Shown: positions 27,227-36,288 of the stretch, piece by piece
How positions within the stretch are numbered: position 1 is the first letter of the stretch
Layout of the letters: every line of letters begins with the position of its first letter
Source of the DNA: Pseudomonas sp. KK4
Lineage (GTDB): Bacteria > Pseudomonadota > Gammaproteobacteria > Pseudomonadales > Pseudomonadaceae
Assembly (NCBI RefSeq): GCF_001984065.1
Contig: NZ_LYVP01000010.1
Coordinates: 34,280 to 98,279, forward strand
DNA length: 64,000 nt
Reading direction: 5' to 3'
Translations under genes and position numbers: made by a program
The notes under the pieces: generated by a model
Seen by the model: the letters and a program-made list of their open reading frames with translations, nothing else
Told to the model about the DNA's origin: nothing
Databases searched by the model: none

Positions 27227-28187
27227 CGTTTGCCCGCGCCCACAAAAAGTCGGGGTCGTGCTCAACCCTTGCAGTGGCACGGTGCGACGCGCCCTGCCCA
27301 GGTTCCGTCGGCTTGCAGGCGACGTCCCCGGCGCCTCGGTGCTCGAAGCGACCACGGCCCGGGAGATCGCCCATGCCGTGCATGACTTGCAGCTCAACGA
27401 AAGCGACCTGCTGGTCGTTCTGGGCGGTGACGGGACCCTGCAGGCCGTGATTTCCATCCTGCTCAGCCATGAGCCTTGCAGGCTGCCTGCCGTGATGGTG
27501 ATTCCGGGCGGCACCACCAATATGAGCGCTGTTGACCTGGGCGCACGGCTGAGCGTCGAAAAGGCGCTCACGCGCTTGTCCGCCTGGCTGTCCGGGAAGG
27601 CCGTCGCGCCAAAAGTGGTGTCCCGTGCGGCGCTTCGGGTAGACAGCCCGCTGCACCACGTGCCTCGATTTGGAATGTTCTTCGGCATCGGTGCCGTGGT
27701 CAACGGCGTGCGCTACTACCATCAGACGCTGCGGCCCAAGCGCGTACCCGGGGCGCTGGGGCCCGTGCTGGCGTTGGGCCGAATGCTGTTTGGCGCGCTG
27801 CATGACTTGCCACACGACCTGTTCCGCGCATTACCCGCTCGCCTGGGGACCCATCGTGGTGTCTGGGAACGTGACTGGCTGGTGGTGTATGCCACGACGC
27901 TGGACCGGTTGCTGGCTGGCAGCAGGCCCTATTGGGGCACCGAACAGCAGCCCATTCACCTCACCGCCATCGCGCACCGTCCCAGGCGGCTGGCCTTCAT
28001 CCTGCCGCTTTTGCTTTGGGGGCGGGCTGTCTCGATGCTCAAGGAGCAGGACGGCTACTTCAGCCACAACTTCACCCGGATGGACCTGGGTGGCGCCGAT
28101 GAATATGTGCTGGACGGGGAAATTTATGCGGCACAGGGCACCCTCACGCTCGCTGCCACAGACCCGATCCGCTTCATGACTTTCTAG
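27219..28187 (+). CDS. Diacylglycerol-kinase/LCB5-like lipid kinase (ceramide kinase candidate)
   Basis: A 322-residue kinase of the DAGK catalytic family. The nucleotide motif LVVLGGDGTLQAV is at about 65-77, preceded by VGVVLNPCSG and followed by VIPGGTTNMSA. The C-terminal half forms the usual beta sandwich and ends in EYVLDGEIY. These enzymes phosphorylate diacylglycerol, sphingoid bases or ceramide; Caulobacter uses one (CpgB) as a ceramide kinase. It overlaps the previous gene by 8 bases. The ATG at 27219 is the natural coupled start. Confidence 0.85.
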   Translation: MHDVCPRPQKVGVVLNPCSGTVRRALPRFRRLAGDVPGASVLEATTAREIAHAVHDLQLNESDLLVVLGGDGTLQAVISILLSHEPCRLPAVMVIPGGTTNMSAVDLGARLSVEKALTRLSAWLSGKAVAPKVVSRAALRVDSPLHHVPRFGMFFGIGAVVNGVRYYHQTLRPKRVPGALGPVLALGRMLFGALHDLPHDLFRALPARLGTHRGVWERDWLVVYATTLDRLLAGSRPYWGTEQQPIHLTAIAHRPRRLAFILPLLLWGRAVSMLKEQDGYFSHNFTRMDLGGADEYVLDGEIYAAQGTLTLAATDPIRFMTF

Positions 28188-28202
28188 GACCTGTGAGAGC
28201 CG

Positions 28203-29168
28203 ATGCAAGCCGCAGACTCCATACCGCCTCCCTCGGACTTGCTTGAACGGGTCAGGGAGCAATGTACGCAGCCGATGTCCGGCGACCTAGACGGGATTGT
28301 CCGTGCAGTGCATGCGCGCCTGGGTGATGCACTGGTAGCGTTGCTGGTCTACGGCTCCTGCCTGCGCAATGGCGATCTGAGTGATGGCATGGTCGATCTC
28401 TATGCACTGGTCGATAGCTACGCGCACGCTCATCGCACGCGCGTGCAGCAGCTCGCCAACGCATGGCTTCCGCCCACCGTGATCGTCATCAGCGCTGCGA
28501 CGCCCGATGGGCGCACACTCCACGCAAAATGCGCCATCCTCTCACTGCAGGACTTCGAGACGGGTACCCGTTCCTGGTTCCAAAGCTACCTCTGGGCCCG
28601 TTTTGCCCAACCGTGCCGGCTGGTCTATTCCAAGGACGAGCAGACGCAAGGGCGCGTCCATTTGGCGCTGGCTCAAGCGGTGATGACCCTGATGGGGCGC
28701 TGTATCGCCAGCCTGCCGGACCGATTCGACAGTTTTACGCTCTGGGAACAATCACTGTCGCTGACCTACCGGACGGAGCTGCGCCCGGAGGCAACCGATC
28801 GGCCCAGGCAATTGGCCAGGCATGACCTGGCCTATTATTCGCGCATCACTCAAGCCGCGGCGCCGTCATTCAAGCAAATGGCAGCCTGTGCAGGCGAAAC
28901 CGACAGCTATCGCAACCTGTGCCCGCCGGCAACGCGCCGAGGCAATGAACGGCTGTGGAAACTGAGGCGGGTCCAGGGAAGGACCTTGAACGTGGCACGT
29001 CTGGTCAAATCGTTCTTCACCTTCGAAAACGGTGTCGACTACGTTATCTGGAAGCTGGAGCGCCACCTGGGTGAACCCATCGTCGTGACTCACCGGTTGC
29101 GTCGCTTTCCGCTGGTATTCGGCTGGCCCCTGCTCTGGCGCCTGCTGAAAAACCGCCGACTACGCTGA
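28203..29168 (+). CDS. Tam41/Mmp37-like CTP:phosphatidate cytidylyltransferase (putative CDP-lipid synthase)
   Basis: A 321-residue soluble protein that resembles the mitochondrial CDP-DAG synthase Tam41 rather than membrane CdsA. The nucleotidyltransferase core is LLVYGSCLRNGDLSDGMVDLYALVD (G51, S52, then acidic D65 and D71), which matches the Tam41 pattern of YGSG then (M)(L/V)DFxFxVD. The next blocks also line up: HAKCAILSLQDF with the Tam41 KYGVIS block, WFQSYLWARFAQPCRLV with the LYLAGRLQKPV block, and LSLTYRTELRPE with the family's LSYxGDxR block. Alignments are from memory, so a profile search is decisive. Placed after a lipid kinase and a CDP-alcohol transferase, it may make CDP-ceramide or CDP-DAG. 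A 15-base gap links it to the kinase. Confidence 0.68.
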   Translation: MQAADSIPPPSDLLERVREQCTQPMSGDLDGIVRAVHARLGDALVALLVYGSCLRNGDLSDGMVDLYALVDSYAHAHRTRVQQLANAWLPPTVIVISAATPDGRTLHAKCAILSLQDFETGTRSWFQSYLWARFAQPCRLVYSKDEQTQGRVHLALAQAVMTLMGRCIASLPDRFDSFTLWEQSLSLTYRTELRPEATDRPRQLARHDLAYYSRITQAAAPSFKQMAACAGETDSYRNLCPPATRRGNERLWKLRRVQGRTLNVARLVKSFFTFENGVDYVIWKLERHLGEPIVVTHRLRRFPLVFGWPLLWRLLKNRRLR

Positions 29169-29206
29169 AGGGGCTCCCTGTCATCGCGAACAACAGAGGC
29201 AAACCC

Positions 29207-29968
29207 ATGGATAGCGACGAACAACGCGTCTGCACCGCACCCATCAAGCGTAAGCATCGCCCCAGCGTGGCGCTCGGTTTGTGGGTCATCAAGCGCCTGG
29301 AAAAGATCATCCGGCGAAACTCCACGGTGGGCGACAGCCCTTTCTTCGAGCCTCGACAATTTGCGTGGGCTGCGGAGCTGGAAGCGAACTGGCGCAGCAT
29401 TCTCAAGGAGCTTGAGGTCGTGCTCAACGACCGCGACCGACTGCCCAACTTTCAAGACATCTCCAAAGATCAGCGCAACATCACCCAGGACGACAAGTGG
29501 AAGACTTTTTTCCTCTACGGCTACGGTTACAAAATGGACAAGAACTGTGCCCGCTGCCCGGACACCACGAGAATCGTGGAAGCCATACCGGGCATGTTCA
29601 CCGCATTCTTTTCGATCCTGGCCCCAGGCAAGCATATTCCCCTGCACCGAGGTCCCTACAACGGGCTGCTGCGCGTGCACCTGGGGCTTGTGGTGCCCGA
29701 GCCCCGGGAGAAGTGTCGCATCCAGGTCGCCGATCAAATCCGCCATTGGGAACGCGGCCAATGCCTGATATTCGACGACACCTACCGGCATCAAGTGTGG
29801 AACGATACGAGCGGCACCCGCGTGGTTCTGTTCCTTGATGTCGAACGACCGCTCAATGCGCGGGGCACGCTGCTCAATCGCCTGGTGCTGCGCCTGATTC
29901 GCTGGTCGCCGTTCATTCAGGACGCGCGCCGCAACCATCGTGCCTGGGAGCGTGGTCTTGAACCCTAG
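29207..29968 (+). CDS. Aspartyl/asparaginyl beta-hydroxylase-domain dioxygenase (LpxO-like)
   Basis: A 253-residue Fe(II)/2-oxoglutarate dioxygenase of the AspH/LpxO family. Key residues are in LAPGKHIPLHRGPYNGLLRVHLGL (H147, R156, H158) and FDDTYRHQVWND (H195), followed by RVVLFLDVERP with the 2-oxoglutarate arginine (R205). LpxO hydroxylates an acyl chain of lipid A at C2. In this locus a 2-hydroxylation of the ceramide acyl chain is an attractive possibility, because 2-hydroxy ceramides are common in bacterial sphingolipids. An AGAGG ribosome site precedes the ATG at 29207. Confidence 0.86.
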   Translation: MDSDEQRVCTAPIKRKHRPSVALGLWVIKRLEKIIRRNSTVGDSPFFEPRQFAWAAELEANWRSILKELEVVLNDRDRLPNFQDISKDQRNITQDDKWKTFFLYGYGYKMDKNCARCPDTTRIVEAIPGMFTAFFSILAPGKHIPLHRGPYNGLLRVHLGLVVPEPREKCRIQVADQIRHWERGQCLIFDDTYRHQVWNDTSGTRVVLFLDVERPLNARGTLLNRLVLRLIRWSPFIQDARRNHRAWERGLEP

Positions 29969-30031
29969 CGCCATCCACGGGCACGCCAGCAAGCACCGGG
30001 CACAGTCAGGCAACGAGGATTTCCAGCAACG

Positions 30032-30865
30032 ATGACCAATCTTCTGCATATCTCCGATACGCATTTCGGCACCGAACAACCCCTTGTTCTGCAAGCCTTT
30101 GAAGCGCACGTCAAACGTCACGGCGCCGACCTGGTGATTTTTTCAGGGGACATCACGCAACGCGCCAGGCGAGCGCAGTTCGCTTCGGCCCAGGCGTTCA
30201 TCCAGCGCATCAGGGACTACGGGGTAGCGCAGGTTCTGACGATACCGGGCAACCACGATATCCCCCTCTACAACCTGCTTGCGCGCCTGTTTTCGCCCTA
30301 TGGGAATTATCACCGGTACATCGACAGCGACCTGGCCCCCATTTTCGAAAACGACGATGCCTTGATCATCGGCTTGAACACCACGCACCCTGCACGTCGC
30401 AAGGCAGGCAGGGTCACGGCTCGACAGGTCGAGGAAGTGGCCAAGCGGTTACAGCAATGCGATCCGCAAAAACTGCGCATCGTCGTCGCGCATCAACCGT
30501 TCGGCGCCATCGTCGCGTCCGACCGACGCAATCTTCAGATCGGTGCAGGGGCTGCGCTGCAGCGTTGGGCCGCAGCAGGGCTCGACCTGGTGATGGGGGG
30601 CCACATACATTTGCCCTACGTGCTGGCACTGAGCACGCAATATGCCGGGCTGGCCAAGGAAATCTGGGGCGTGCAGGCGGGAACAACTTTCTCGTCGCGG
30701 GTGCGTGGCAATGCCCCCAACTCATTCAATCGAATCTACCTGGACAAACGAGCAAGGCAGGTCAGCGTCGAGCGCTGGGAATACTCCCACGCGCGCAGCA
30801 CGTTCGAGAGCAGCGTCGACATTCTCTGTGACTGCCTGTCATCAGCGGTGGCAAACCCGAGTTGA
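30032..30865 (+). CDS. Calcineurin-like metallophosphoesterase
   Basis: A 277-residue binuclear metallophosphoesterase with all five family motifs: ISDTHFG (D9, H11), FSGDITQ, IPGNHDIP, VVAHQPFG and MGGHIHLP. Relatives include cyclic phosphodiesterases, LpxH and phospholipid phosphatases. As the last gene of the rightward lipid unit it could dephosphorylate a lipid-phosphate product of the CDP-alcohol transferase, as Pgp phosphatases do in phosphatidylglycerol synthesis. The substrate is not visible in the sequence. Confidence 0.88.
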   Translation: MTNLLHISDTHFGTEQPLVLQAFEAHVKRHGADLVIFSGDITQRARRAQFASAQAFIQRIRDYGVAQVLTIPGNHDIPLYNLLARLFSPYGNYHRYIDSDLAPIFENDDALIIGLNTTHPARRKAGRVTARQVEEVAKRLQQCDPQKLRIVVAHQPFGAIVASDRRNLQIGAGAALQRWAAAGLDLVMGGHIHLPYVLALSTQYAGLAKEIWGVQAGTTFSSRVRGNAPNSFNRIYLDKRARQVSVERWEYSHARSTFESSVDILCDCLSSAVANPS

Positions 30866-30883
30866 AGGGTTTGCCCCACCGGG

Positions 30884-31693
30884 TCACGAGCTCTCTTTCT
30901 CATCCTCGGCAAAGGCGATGGCCGTGCCGTTTTTGCGGCATGCCCAAAACTTGACCAGTGCCTGCGCTGCCTTGAGGTCGGCAGGAAAGTCCAGCTCATT
31001 CCAGTCCAGCCCTTCAATCGACTGTGCGAACACCTGCCCGGTTGTCGATGCCAGGTGATTGATTATGCTCAAGTACCAATTTTGCAGGGCTTCGGGACGG
31101 CGCATGCTGTCCTCCAGCGCACTGCGAAACAGCGGTCCGCCGCCTGCCTGAAAGTGCATCATGCCGATGGATTCACCGTCGACGCTATCCAGCGCAATCT
31201 GCTTGCTGACGGCGCTGATCCGATCACCGACGAGGCTGACTTTCATGTCGTCGCTGTCGTAAGCCGGTTTCTTGTCGATCGCCAGTGTGATGGCCCTGGC
31301 AGGCGCGTCCAGCAGCCTCTCCAATACCGGCGGTTCGAACAGCGTATCGCCATTGAGCAGGATGAAATCGTCATGCATGACATGGCGGGCCATCCAGCAA
31401 CTGGCCAGGTTGTCGGCCACCTCGAAGAACGGGTTGTAGATTGTCGAGATCACGCCCGGCCCATAGCGATCGTGCAAAACTTTTTCAACCTGGTCTGCGC
31501 CGTAGCCGATCACTGCTGTGATCCGGGTTATTCCGGCAGCCATCAACGCATCGATCTGCCATTCAATAACCCGCAGCCCGCCGACATCGATCAGGCATTT
31601 GGGAGAGTTGGCCGTATAGGGAAGTAGCCGTCGACCTTGCCCGGCGCTCAATATGATTGCGGTAGTTCGGGTGCGTTGTTCAAAAAACCCCAT
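30884..31693 (-). CDS. LicC-like sugar/alcohol-phosphate nucleotidyltransferase
   Basis: A 269-residue nucleotidyltransferase with the intact signature AIILSAGQGRRLLPYT followed by PKCLIDVGG, a metal site in FILLNGDTLFE and a late WNELDFPADLKAAQ. It belongs with the CTP-using phosphocholine, inositol-phosphate and 2-aminoethylphosphonate cytidylyltransferases. I use the ATG at 31693 with a GGGAG site rather than the upstream TTG. It is transcribed against the lipid unit and is convergent with the phosphoesterase (18-base gap). Making a CDP-alcohol head group for the cluster is a reasonable guess. Confidence 0.83.
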   Translation of the reverse strand: MGFFEQRTRTTAIILSAGQGRRLLPYTANSPKCLIDVGGLRVIEWQIDALMAAGITRITAVIGYGADQVEKVLHDRYGPGVISTIYNPFFEVADNLASCWMARHVMHDDFILLNGDTLFEPPVLERLLDAPARAITLAIDKKPAYDSDDMKVSLVGDRISAVSKQIALDSVDGESIGMMHFQAGGGPLFRSALEDSMRRPEALQNWYLSIINHLASTTGQVFAQSIEGLDWNELDFPADLKAAQALVKFWACRKNGTAIAFAEDEKESS

Positions 31694-31904
31694 ATTTCCC
31701 GGCTCCCAAGTCAAGGATCTGAACCAGCGGCGCCCTGCATGAAGTGAGGGCGTAGTTGGTAGACTAGATCAATCACTACACTCGGCTAATATTTCGACGC
31801 CCGCCCATCGCCTCGATTGATTCGATATCGCGGGCAAATTTTATTCTCGACGCCTCGCATATTCGCTCTATGCTTTTGAAAATCATTTTCTGGAGGAAAT
31901 GCTC

Positions 31905-34259
31905 ATGCGCTTGGAGGACTCAATACAGTCATCCTCAAGCATTGATACCCGTGGCCCCGTCGCCGAAGCGAGCGTCGGGGAACAGGTAGCGATTCCCCGC
32001 ATCGAGCCGATAGTCCTGCCAGCGCGGGCCGGTGCACCCCAGGCACCTGCGGTGCGCATATTCCTGGGTACCGAGCCTGCGCAGTATCGAGCCGAACGAA
32101 TTTTTGTCTTTGCGCTGGAGCAAGTGCGAAACCCGGATCGCCGGTACGAGATTTACCGGATGACAGGCTTGCCCGGATTCGACCAGACCGGCTGGCGTAC
32201 CGGTTTCACCAATTATCGCTTCGCTATCCCGGACCTCGCCGGGCGCCACGGTCGCGCGCTGTATAACGACGTCGATCAACTCTACACAGCCGACCCGGCC
32301 GAGCTGTTCGACCAACCGATGGGAGAGCATGGCTATCTGGCCCTTGCGCCCAGAGAAACGGCCGTCATGCTCATCGACTGCGAGCGGATGCAGCGCTGCT
32401 GGAACATGAAAGCCGCGACCACGACCAGTAAGAAAAAACTGCATGCGCTGGCGGCAGACATCCCGGGCAACTTCGGAATACTCGATGCCATCTGGCACGC
32501 CCGAGACCTGGAATACAAACACGGCGAGTCCCGGTTGCTGCACTACACGACACTGCATCTGCAGCCCTGGAGACCGTTGCCGGCCCAGTACAGCTATCAG
32601 ATCCATCCCTTCGCGGAAATTTTTCTCAGCCTTGAGCAAGCGGCAGACGCCAGCGGATATGAGCTCTACACGGCCGCCCGGCCCAGCCCGGGGTTTGCCC
32701 ACTGCAAAAGTGAAGTCAGCCCGCCGCCGGCGCTGATCCCGCAGGACGTCATGTTGCGCAGCCGTGACCTGCAATGTGCGCAGTTCGGCTTGATCGGGCC
32801 ATGGCAGCAAACCCAGGCACTTGGCCCCACCGTCAGGCAGTTGGATGTCGAACAACTGCGCCAGGTGGATTTACCGCCGCAGGATGCCATTGCAGCCCAT
32901 GGCCTGGAAAAGCTGCCTCTGGAAGATTTGCCCTGGGTCATCGATCGGCTGTTCAGTCTGGCGACCCGATTGCTTTACATCAAGGCAAGGCTCAGTGCCG
33001 ATGGTTCAATGATCAGCACTGTTACGGGATGGCGCCGGCTGCTGCGACGCATCGCACGGCGTTATCCGGACCGTTGCTGGCAACTCGATTGCGTGGATGA
33101 AAAGGGTCGGACCCAGCGCTTCGTCGCGGACTATGCGCTGCGGCTCAAGTCAGCCCAAACCCCCAAAGTATGGGTGCTGTTGAGCAAGCATGCAGGTGAC
33201 AACGCGCAGTTGATCGCCATGGCTGATGCGTTGGGCTGGCCTTACGAGTGCAAACGCATCACCACCCCGCCACGTCCTTATTTGCTCGACGCCTTGCTCG
33301 GAACTCTATGGCCCAGACGACCAATACCTGGCCTGGAGGCACCCTGGCCAGACCTGGTGTTCAGTTCGGGACGACGCAGCGCCCAGATCGCCCACTGGAT
33401 CAAGCATCGCTCCAGAGGCGCGACACAACTGGTCCACGTAGGGCGTGCCCAACTCCCCCTGAGGCGATTCGACCTGGTCTTGTCCACGCCGCAATACGGG
33501 CTTGCCCTGGCGGACAATGTTGTGGACCTCCCTGCCCCGTACATGGCCCCGCGCACGCTGGATCAGGCGCAACTGGAACAATGGCGGCAGCGCTTCGCGT
33601 CACTGCCGCGGCCCTGGATCGCCGTGCTGGTGGGGGCAAGCGCCTCACCCTATTGCATGGACGCCGATGCACAGGCTCGGCTCGGCCGTGAAGCGAATGC
33701 CGCGGTAAAAGCCCTGGGTGGCTCGATTCTGTTATCGACCAGTCCGCGCTCATCTGCGACGACCACCGATACGTTACTGGCTGGCGTAGACATTCCATGC
33801 TGGTCATATCGATTCGGTGAGACGCAGGACAATCCTTATCCTGCATTTCTCGCCCTGGCCGATGGTTTTATCGTCACCGGCGACAGCCTTTCAATGCTCA
33901 CAGAGGCCTGCATGACCGGACGACCGGTGGCAGTGTTTACGCTGCCCATCCAGCGCAACGGCAAAGCCCGACTGCGCCATGCACTGGAACAGCGGCTGGG
34001 GGTCATCGATCGGACAACGGGGGTGCGTGGCACGCCCAAGCAGCAGGAGGGTTTCAGCCGGTTCTATTTCAAACTCGTGTCTGGGGGGTTGATAAGGCGC
34101 GAACGGCAATTCGAGCAGGCGCATATCGCACTGGGCGTGATGCCCTTGGCAGAGGGCCCCCTGCAGCCGCCGATGCTGTCTCCAGCCATGCTGCAAAGCG
34201 CCCGCGAACGCGCCATCAACGCCATTCGCGACTTGATAATCGGTGAGCGCCCGGCATGA
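31905..34259 (+). CDS. Glycosyltransferase fused to an ELM1-family domain
   Basis: A 784-residue two-domain protein. Residues about 50-280 look like a GT8-type glycosyltransferase, with VRIFLGTEPAQYRAERIFVFAL and a DxD-like YNDVDQLYTAD (D122, D124). Residues about 400-730 are the mitochondrial-fission ELM1-like family, now thought to be glycosyltransferase-like: KVWVLLSKHAGDNAQLIAMADALGW, a PDLVFSSGRRSA block, IAVLVGASASPYCMD and GFIVTGDSLSMLTEACMTGRPVAVF. The ATG at 31905 has GGAGG 8 bases upstream and is better than the one at 31899. It likely transfers sugars to the locus's lipid; no mitochondria-like role applies in bacteria. Confidence 0.78.
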   Translation: MRLEDSIQSSSSIDTRGPVAEASVGEQVAIPRIEPIVLPARAGAPQAPAVRIFLGTEPAQYRAERIFVFALEQVRNPDRRYEIYRMTGLPGFDQTGWRTGFTNYRFAIPDLAGRHGRALYNDVDQLYTADPAELFDQPMGEHGYLALAPRETAVMLIDCERMQRCWNMKAATTTSKKKLHALAADIPGNFGILDAIWHARDLEYKHGESRLLHYTTLHLQPWRPLPAQYSYQIHPFAEIFLSLEQAADASGYELYTAARPSPGFAHCKSEVSPPPALIPQDVMLRSRDLQCAQFGLIGPWQQTQALGPTVRQLDVEQLRQVDLPPQDAIAAHGLEKLPLEDLPWVIDRLFSLATRLLYIKARLSADGSMISTVTGWRRLLRRIARRYPDRCWQLDCVDEKGRTQRFVADYALRLKSAQTPKVWVLLSKHAGDNAQLIAMADALGWPYECKRITTPPRPYLLDALLGTLWPRRPIPGLEAPWPDLVFSSGRRSAQIAHWIKHRSRGATQLVHVGRAQLPLRRFDLVLSTPQYGLALADNVVDLPAPYMAPRTLDQAQLEQWRQRFASLPRPWIAVLVGASASPYCMDADAQARLGREANAAVKALGGSILLSTSPRSSATTTDTLLAGVDIPCWSYRFGETQDNPYPAFLALADGFIVTGDSLSMLTEACMTGRPVAVFTLPIQRNGKARLRHALEQRLGVIDRTTGVRGTPKQQEGFSRFYFKLVSGGLIRRERQFEQAHIALGVMPLAEGPLQPPMLSPAMLQSARERAINAIRDLIIGERPA

Positions 34260-34303
34260 TTCTGATTGAGCGTGATCGAGTGTACTGAGAAGTCTGCGCA
34301 TCA

Positions 34304-34335
34304 ACCCCCGCGCCCATTGATGGGGCGGCGGGGGT
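34304..34335. terminator. GC-rich hairpin between convergent genes
   Basis: A strong inverted repeat (ACCCCCGC...GGCGGGGGT) stands between the stops of the ELM1 fusion and the LTA-synthase-like gene. It has no U-tract on either side, so termination would need help; the position favours that role. Confidence 0.4.
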
Positions 34336-34350
34336 GATCGGTGCCCCGAG

Positions 34351-36288
34351 CTATTGGCCGGTAACGCCTTTACTTGCAGGCCAATTCAACAGGTGGTGGG
34401 TGAAACCATAACTCGCTGCCTGATAGTAGGTAATGGCTCGTGTAACCAGCGGGTCGTCAAGCTTGACTGTCACCTCATGGCTGGCCCCCAGCGCATCATC
34501 ATGACGTCGCAACATCCCTCGGGGGCTGAGAATCGCCAGGTCCTTGCCATCGAACAGGCCCAGGTGCTGGTAATTGCCGACCACCACCCGCGGCGGCAGG
34601 CCGGACGGCTCAAGCATATTGCGACCGAAGAACGTCGATTCATAATTGAGATTCAACAACCCAAGCAGGGTTGGAGCCAGGTCGATCTGGCTCGCAAGCT
34701 GGCCGTCCTCGCGCGCAGGAATGAGCTTGGGCGCATAGATGAACAAAGGGATCTGATAGTTACGAATCGGAAGATCTTCTTTACCCGCGCTGCCGGCGGT
34801 GTGATCAGCGACAAAGACGAAAATGGTGTCGTCGAACCATGCTTTCTTGCGGGCGGCTTCAAGAAATTTGCCGATGGCATAGTCCGTGTACTTCACGGCA
34901 CCGTCGCGTCCGTCACCGGATGCAATGTCGATCCTGCCTTCAGGATAGGTGTAGGGGCGATGATTGGAGGTCGTCATCAGTTGCAGCAGGAAGGGTTTTT
35001 GATTGGCAAAGTTCGCGTCTGCCAGCTTCAGCGTTTGCTGGTAGAGGTCTTCATCAGCCATGCCCCAGGCATTTTTGAAGTGGATCTCGGCTTCGTCGAC
35101 ACTGCTCTGATCCACGACCCGATAACCGTTGCCGCTGAAGAATGCATTCATGTTGTCAAAGTAGCCACGGCCGCCGTACACAAACACGCTGTCGTAACCG
35201 ACGTGGCTCAGCTGTTGGCCCAGGCTGGCGAAACCACTTTCACGGCCAATCCGTTTGACAATGGAGCGTCCCGGCGTCGGCGGGATAGACAGCGTAATGG
35301 CTTCCAGGCCACGGTCCGTGCGGGTACCGGTGGCATAGAAATTGTTGAAATACAGACTCTCCTTGCGCAACTGATCGAGGTTGGGCGTCAGGTTGTCGGG
35401 GTTGCCATTGCTGCCCATGTACTTGGCGCTGAAGCTTTCGATAGTCACCAGAATAATGTTGTGACGCCGGGTCTGGTCACGCTGGGTCACGGTGCGGCGG
35501 ACATCGAGCGAATCCTTTTGGATAAATTGCACGTCCCTTTCTGCCAGCTCCTGGTGGATGTGCCGGGCAACCACATCATTGGGCAACGTGCCGTAGAACT
35601 GGTCGTAGTCCAGCTCGTTATTGCGAAAGGCGGCGAAGAACTGATAGGGACCATTACTGGCCAGCTCATGTTGATAGGTATTGCCGCCCTTGCCCCGCGG
35701 AGTGTCCTGGTCAACAACCAACAGAACACCCAGGCTCAGCCCAACAATCACCCCGATACTCAGCAAGCGCTGGCGCCAGGACGGTAACGGGGCGCCGATC
35801 ACCCGCTGCAGCGGTTTGTGCAGAGCGATGCACATGACAATGGCGATCGCCGCCAGTGCCCCCAGCAATTTACCGATGGGGTATGACTCCAGGATGTTGT
35901 TCAACACCTCGTCGGAATACACCAGGTAGTCCACGGCAATGAAGTTGAAGCGCACGCCGAATTCGTCCCAGAACAGCCATTCGGCAACGGCTGTGAACAA
36001 CATGACGAAAACGCTGAGCGTCAGGAGCCCCTGCAAAAACCAGCGGTGCCCACGCGAACGCCATAGCGCCGGGGGGCACAACAGCACATACAGGCTCATC
36101 GGCAATGCGGCGTACAGCAAAAAGCTCAGGTCGTATAAGAGGCCCACCCCAAAGATCGACGCAAAAGCAGTACCCGACTCTGAAAGATGAGTGACCAGCA
36201 ACACCAGGCGGGTGAGGAAAAAAATCACCAGCCACAGGCCTGTGATCATCAATAGGAAACGCAGAGGGGCTGAAGCGGGCAAACGCAT
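34351..36288 (-). CDS. LTA-synthase-like/sulfatase-family membrane phosphotransferase
   Basis: A 645-residue alkaline-phosphatase-superfamily protein with five N-terminal helices (about 10-190) and a large periplasmic catalytic domain. Motifs are ILVTIESFSAKYMGSNG, NFYATGTRTDRGLEA (the threonine after TGTR is the probable nucleophile) and FVADHTAGSAGKEDLP (metal ligands). Relatives transfer phosphoglycerol or phosphoethanolamine from phospholipids to glycans or lipids. I start it at the ATG at 36286-36288 with AAGGAG upstream, not at 36360. A role in decorating the product of the neighbouring lipid cluster is possible, but related genes also occur in pseudomonads without such a cluster. Confidence 0.85.
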   Translation of the reverse strand: MRLPASAPLRFLLMITGLWLVIFFLTRLVLLVTHLSESGTAFASIFGVGLLYDLSFLLYAALPMSLYVLLCPPALWRSRGHRWFLQGLLTLSVFVMLFTAVAEWLFWDEFGVRFNFIAVDYLVYSDEVLNNILESYPIGKLLGALAAIAIVMCIALHKPLQRVIGAPLPSWRQRLLSIGVIVGLSLGVLLVVDQDTPRGKGGNTYQHELASNGPYQFFAAFRNNELDYDQFYGTLPNDVVARHIHQELAERDVQFIQKDSLDVRRTVTQRDQTRRHNIILVTIESFSAKYMGSNGNPDNLTPNLDQLRKESLYFNNFYATGTRTDRGLEAITLSIPPTPGRSIVKRIGRESGFASLGQQLSHVGYDSVFVYGGRGYFDNMNAFFSGNGYRVVDQSSVDEAEIHFKNAWGMADEDLYQQTLKLADANFANQKPFLLQLMTTSNHRPYTYPEGRIDIASGDGRDGAVKYTDYAIGKFLEAARKKAWFDDTIFVFVADHTAGSAGKEDLPIRNYQIPLFIYAPKLIPAREDGQLASQIDLAPTLLGLLNLNYESTFFGRNMLEPSGLPPRVVVGNYQHLGLFDGKDLAILSPRGMLRRHDDALGASHEVTVKLDDPLVTRAITYYQAASYGFTHHLLNWPASKGVTGQ

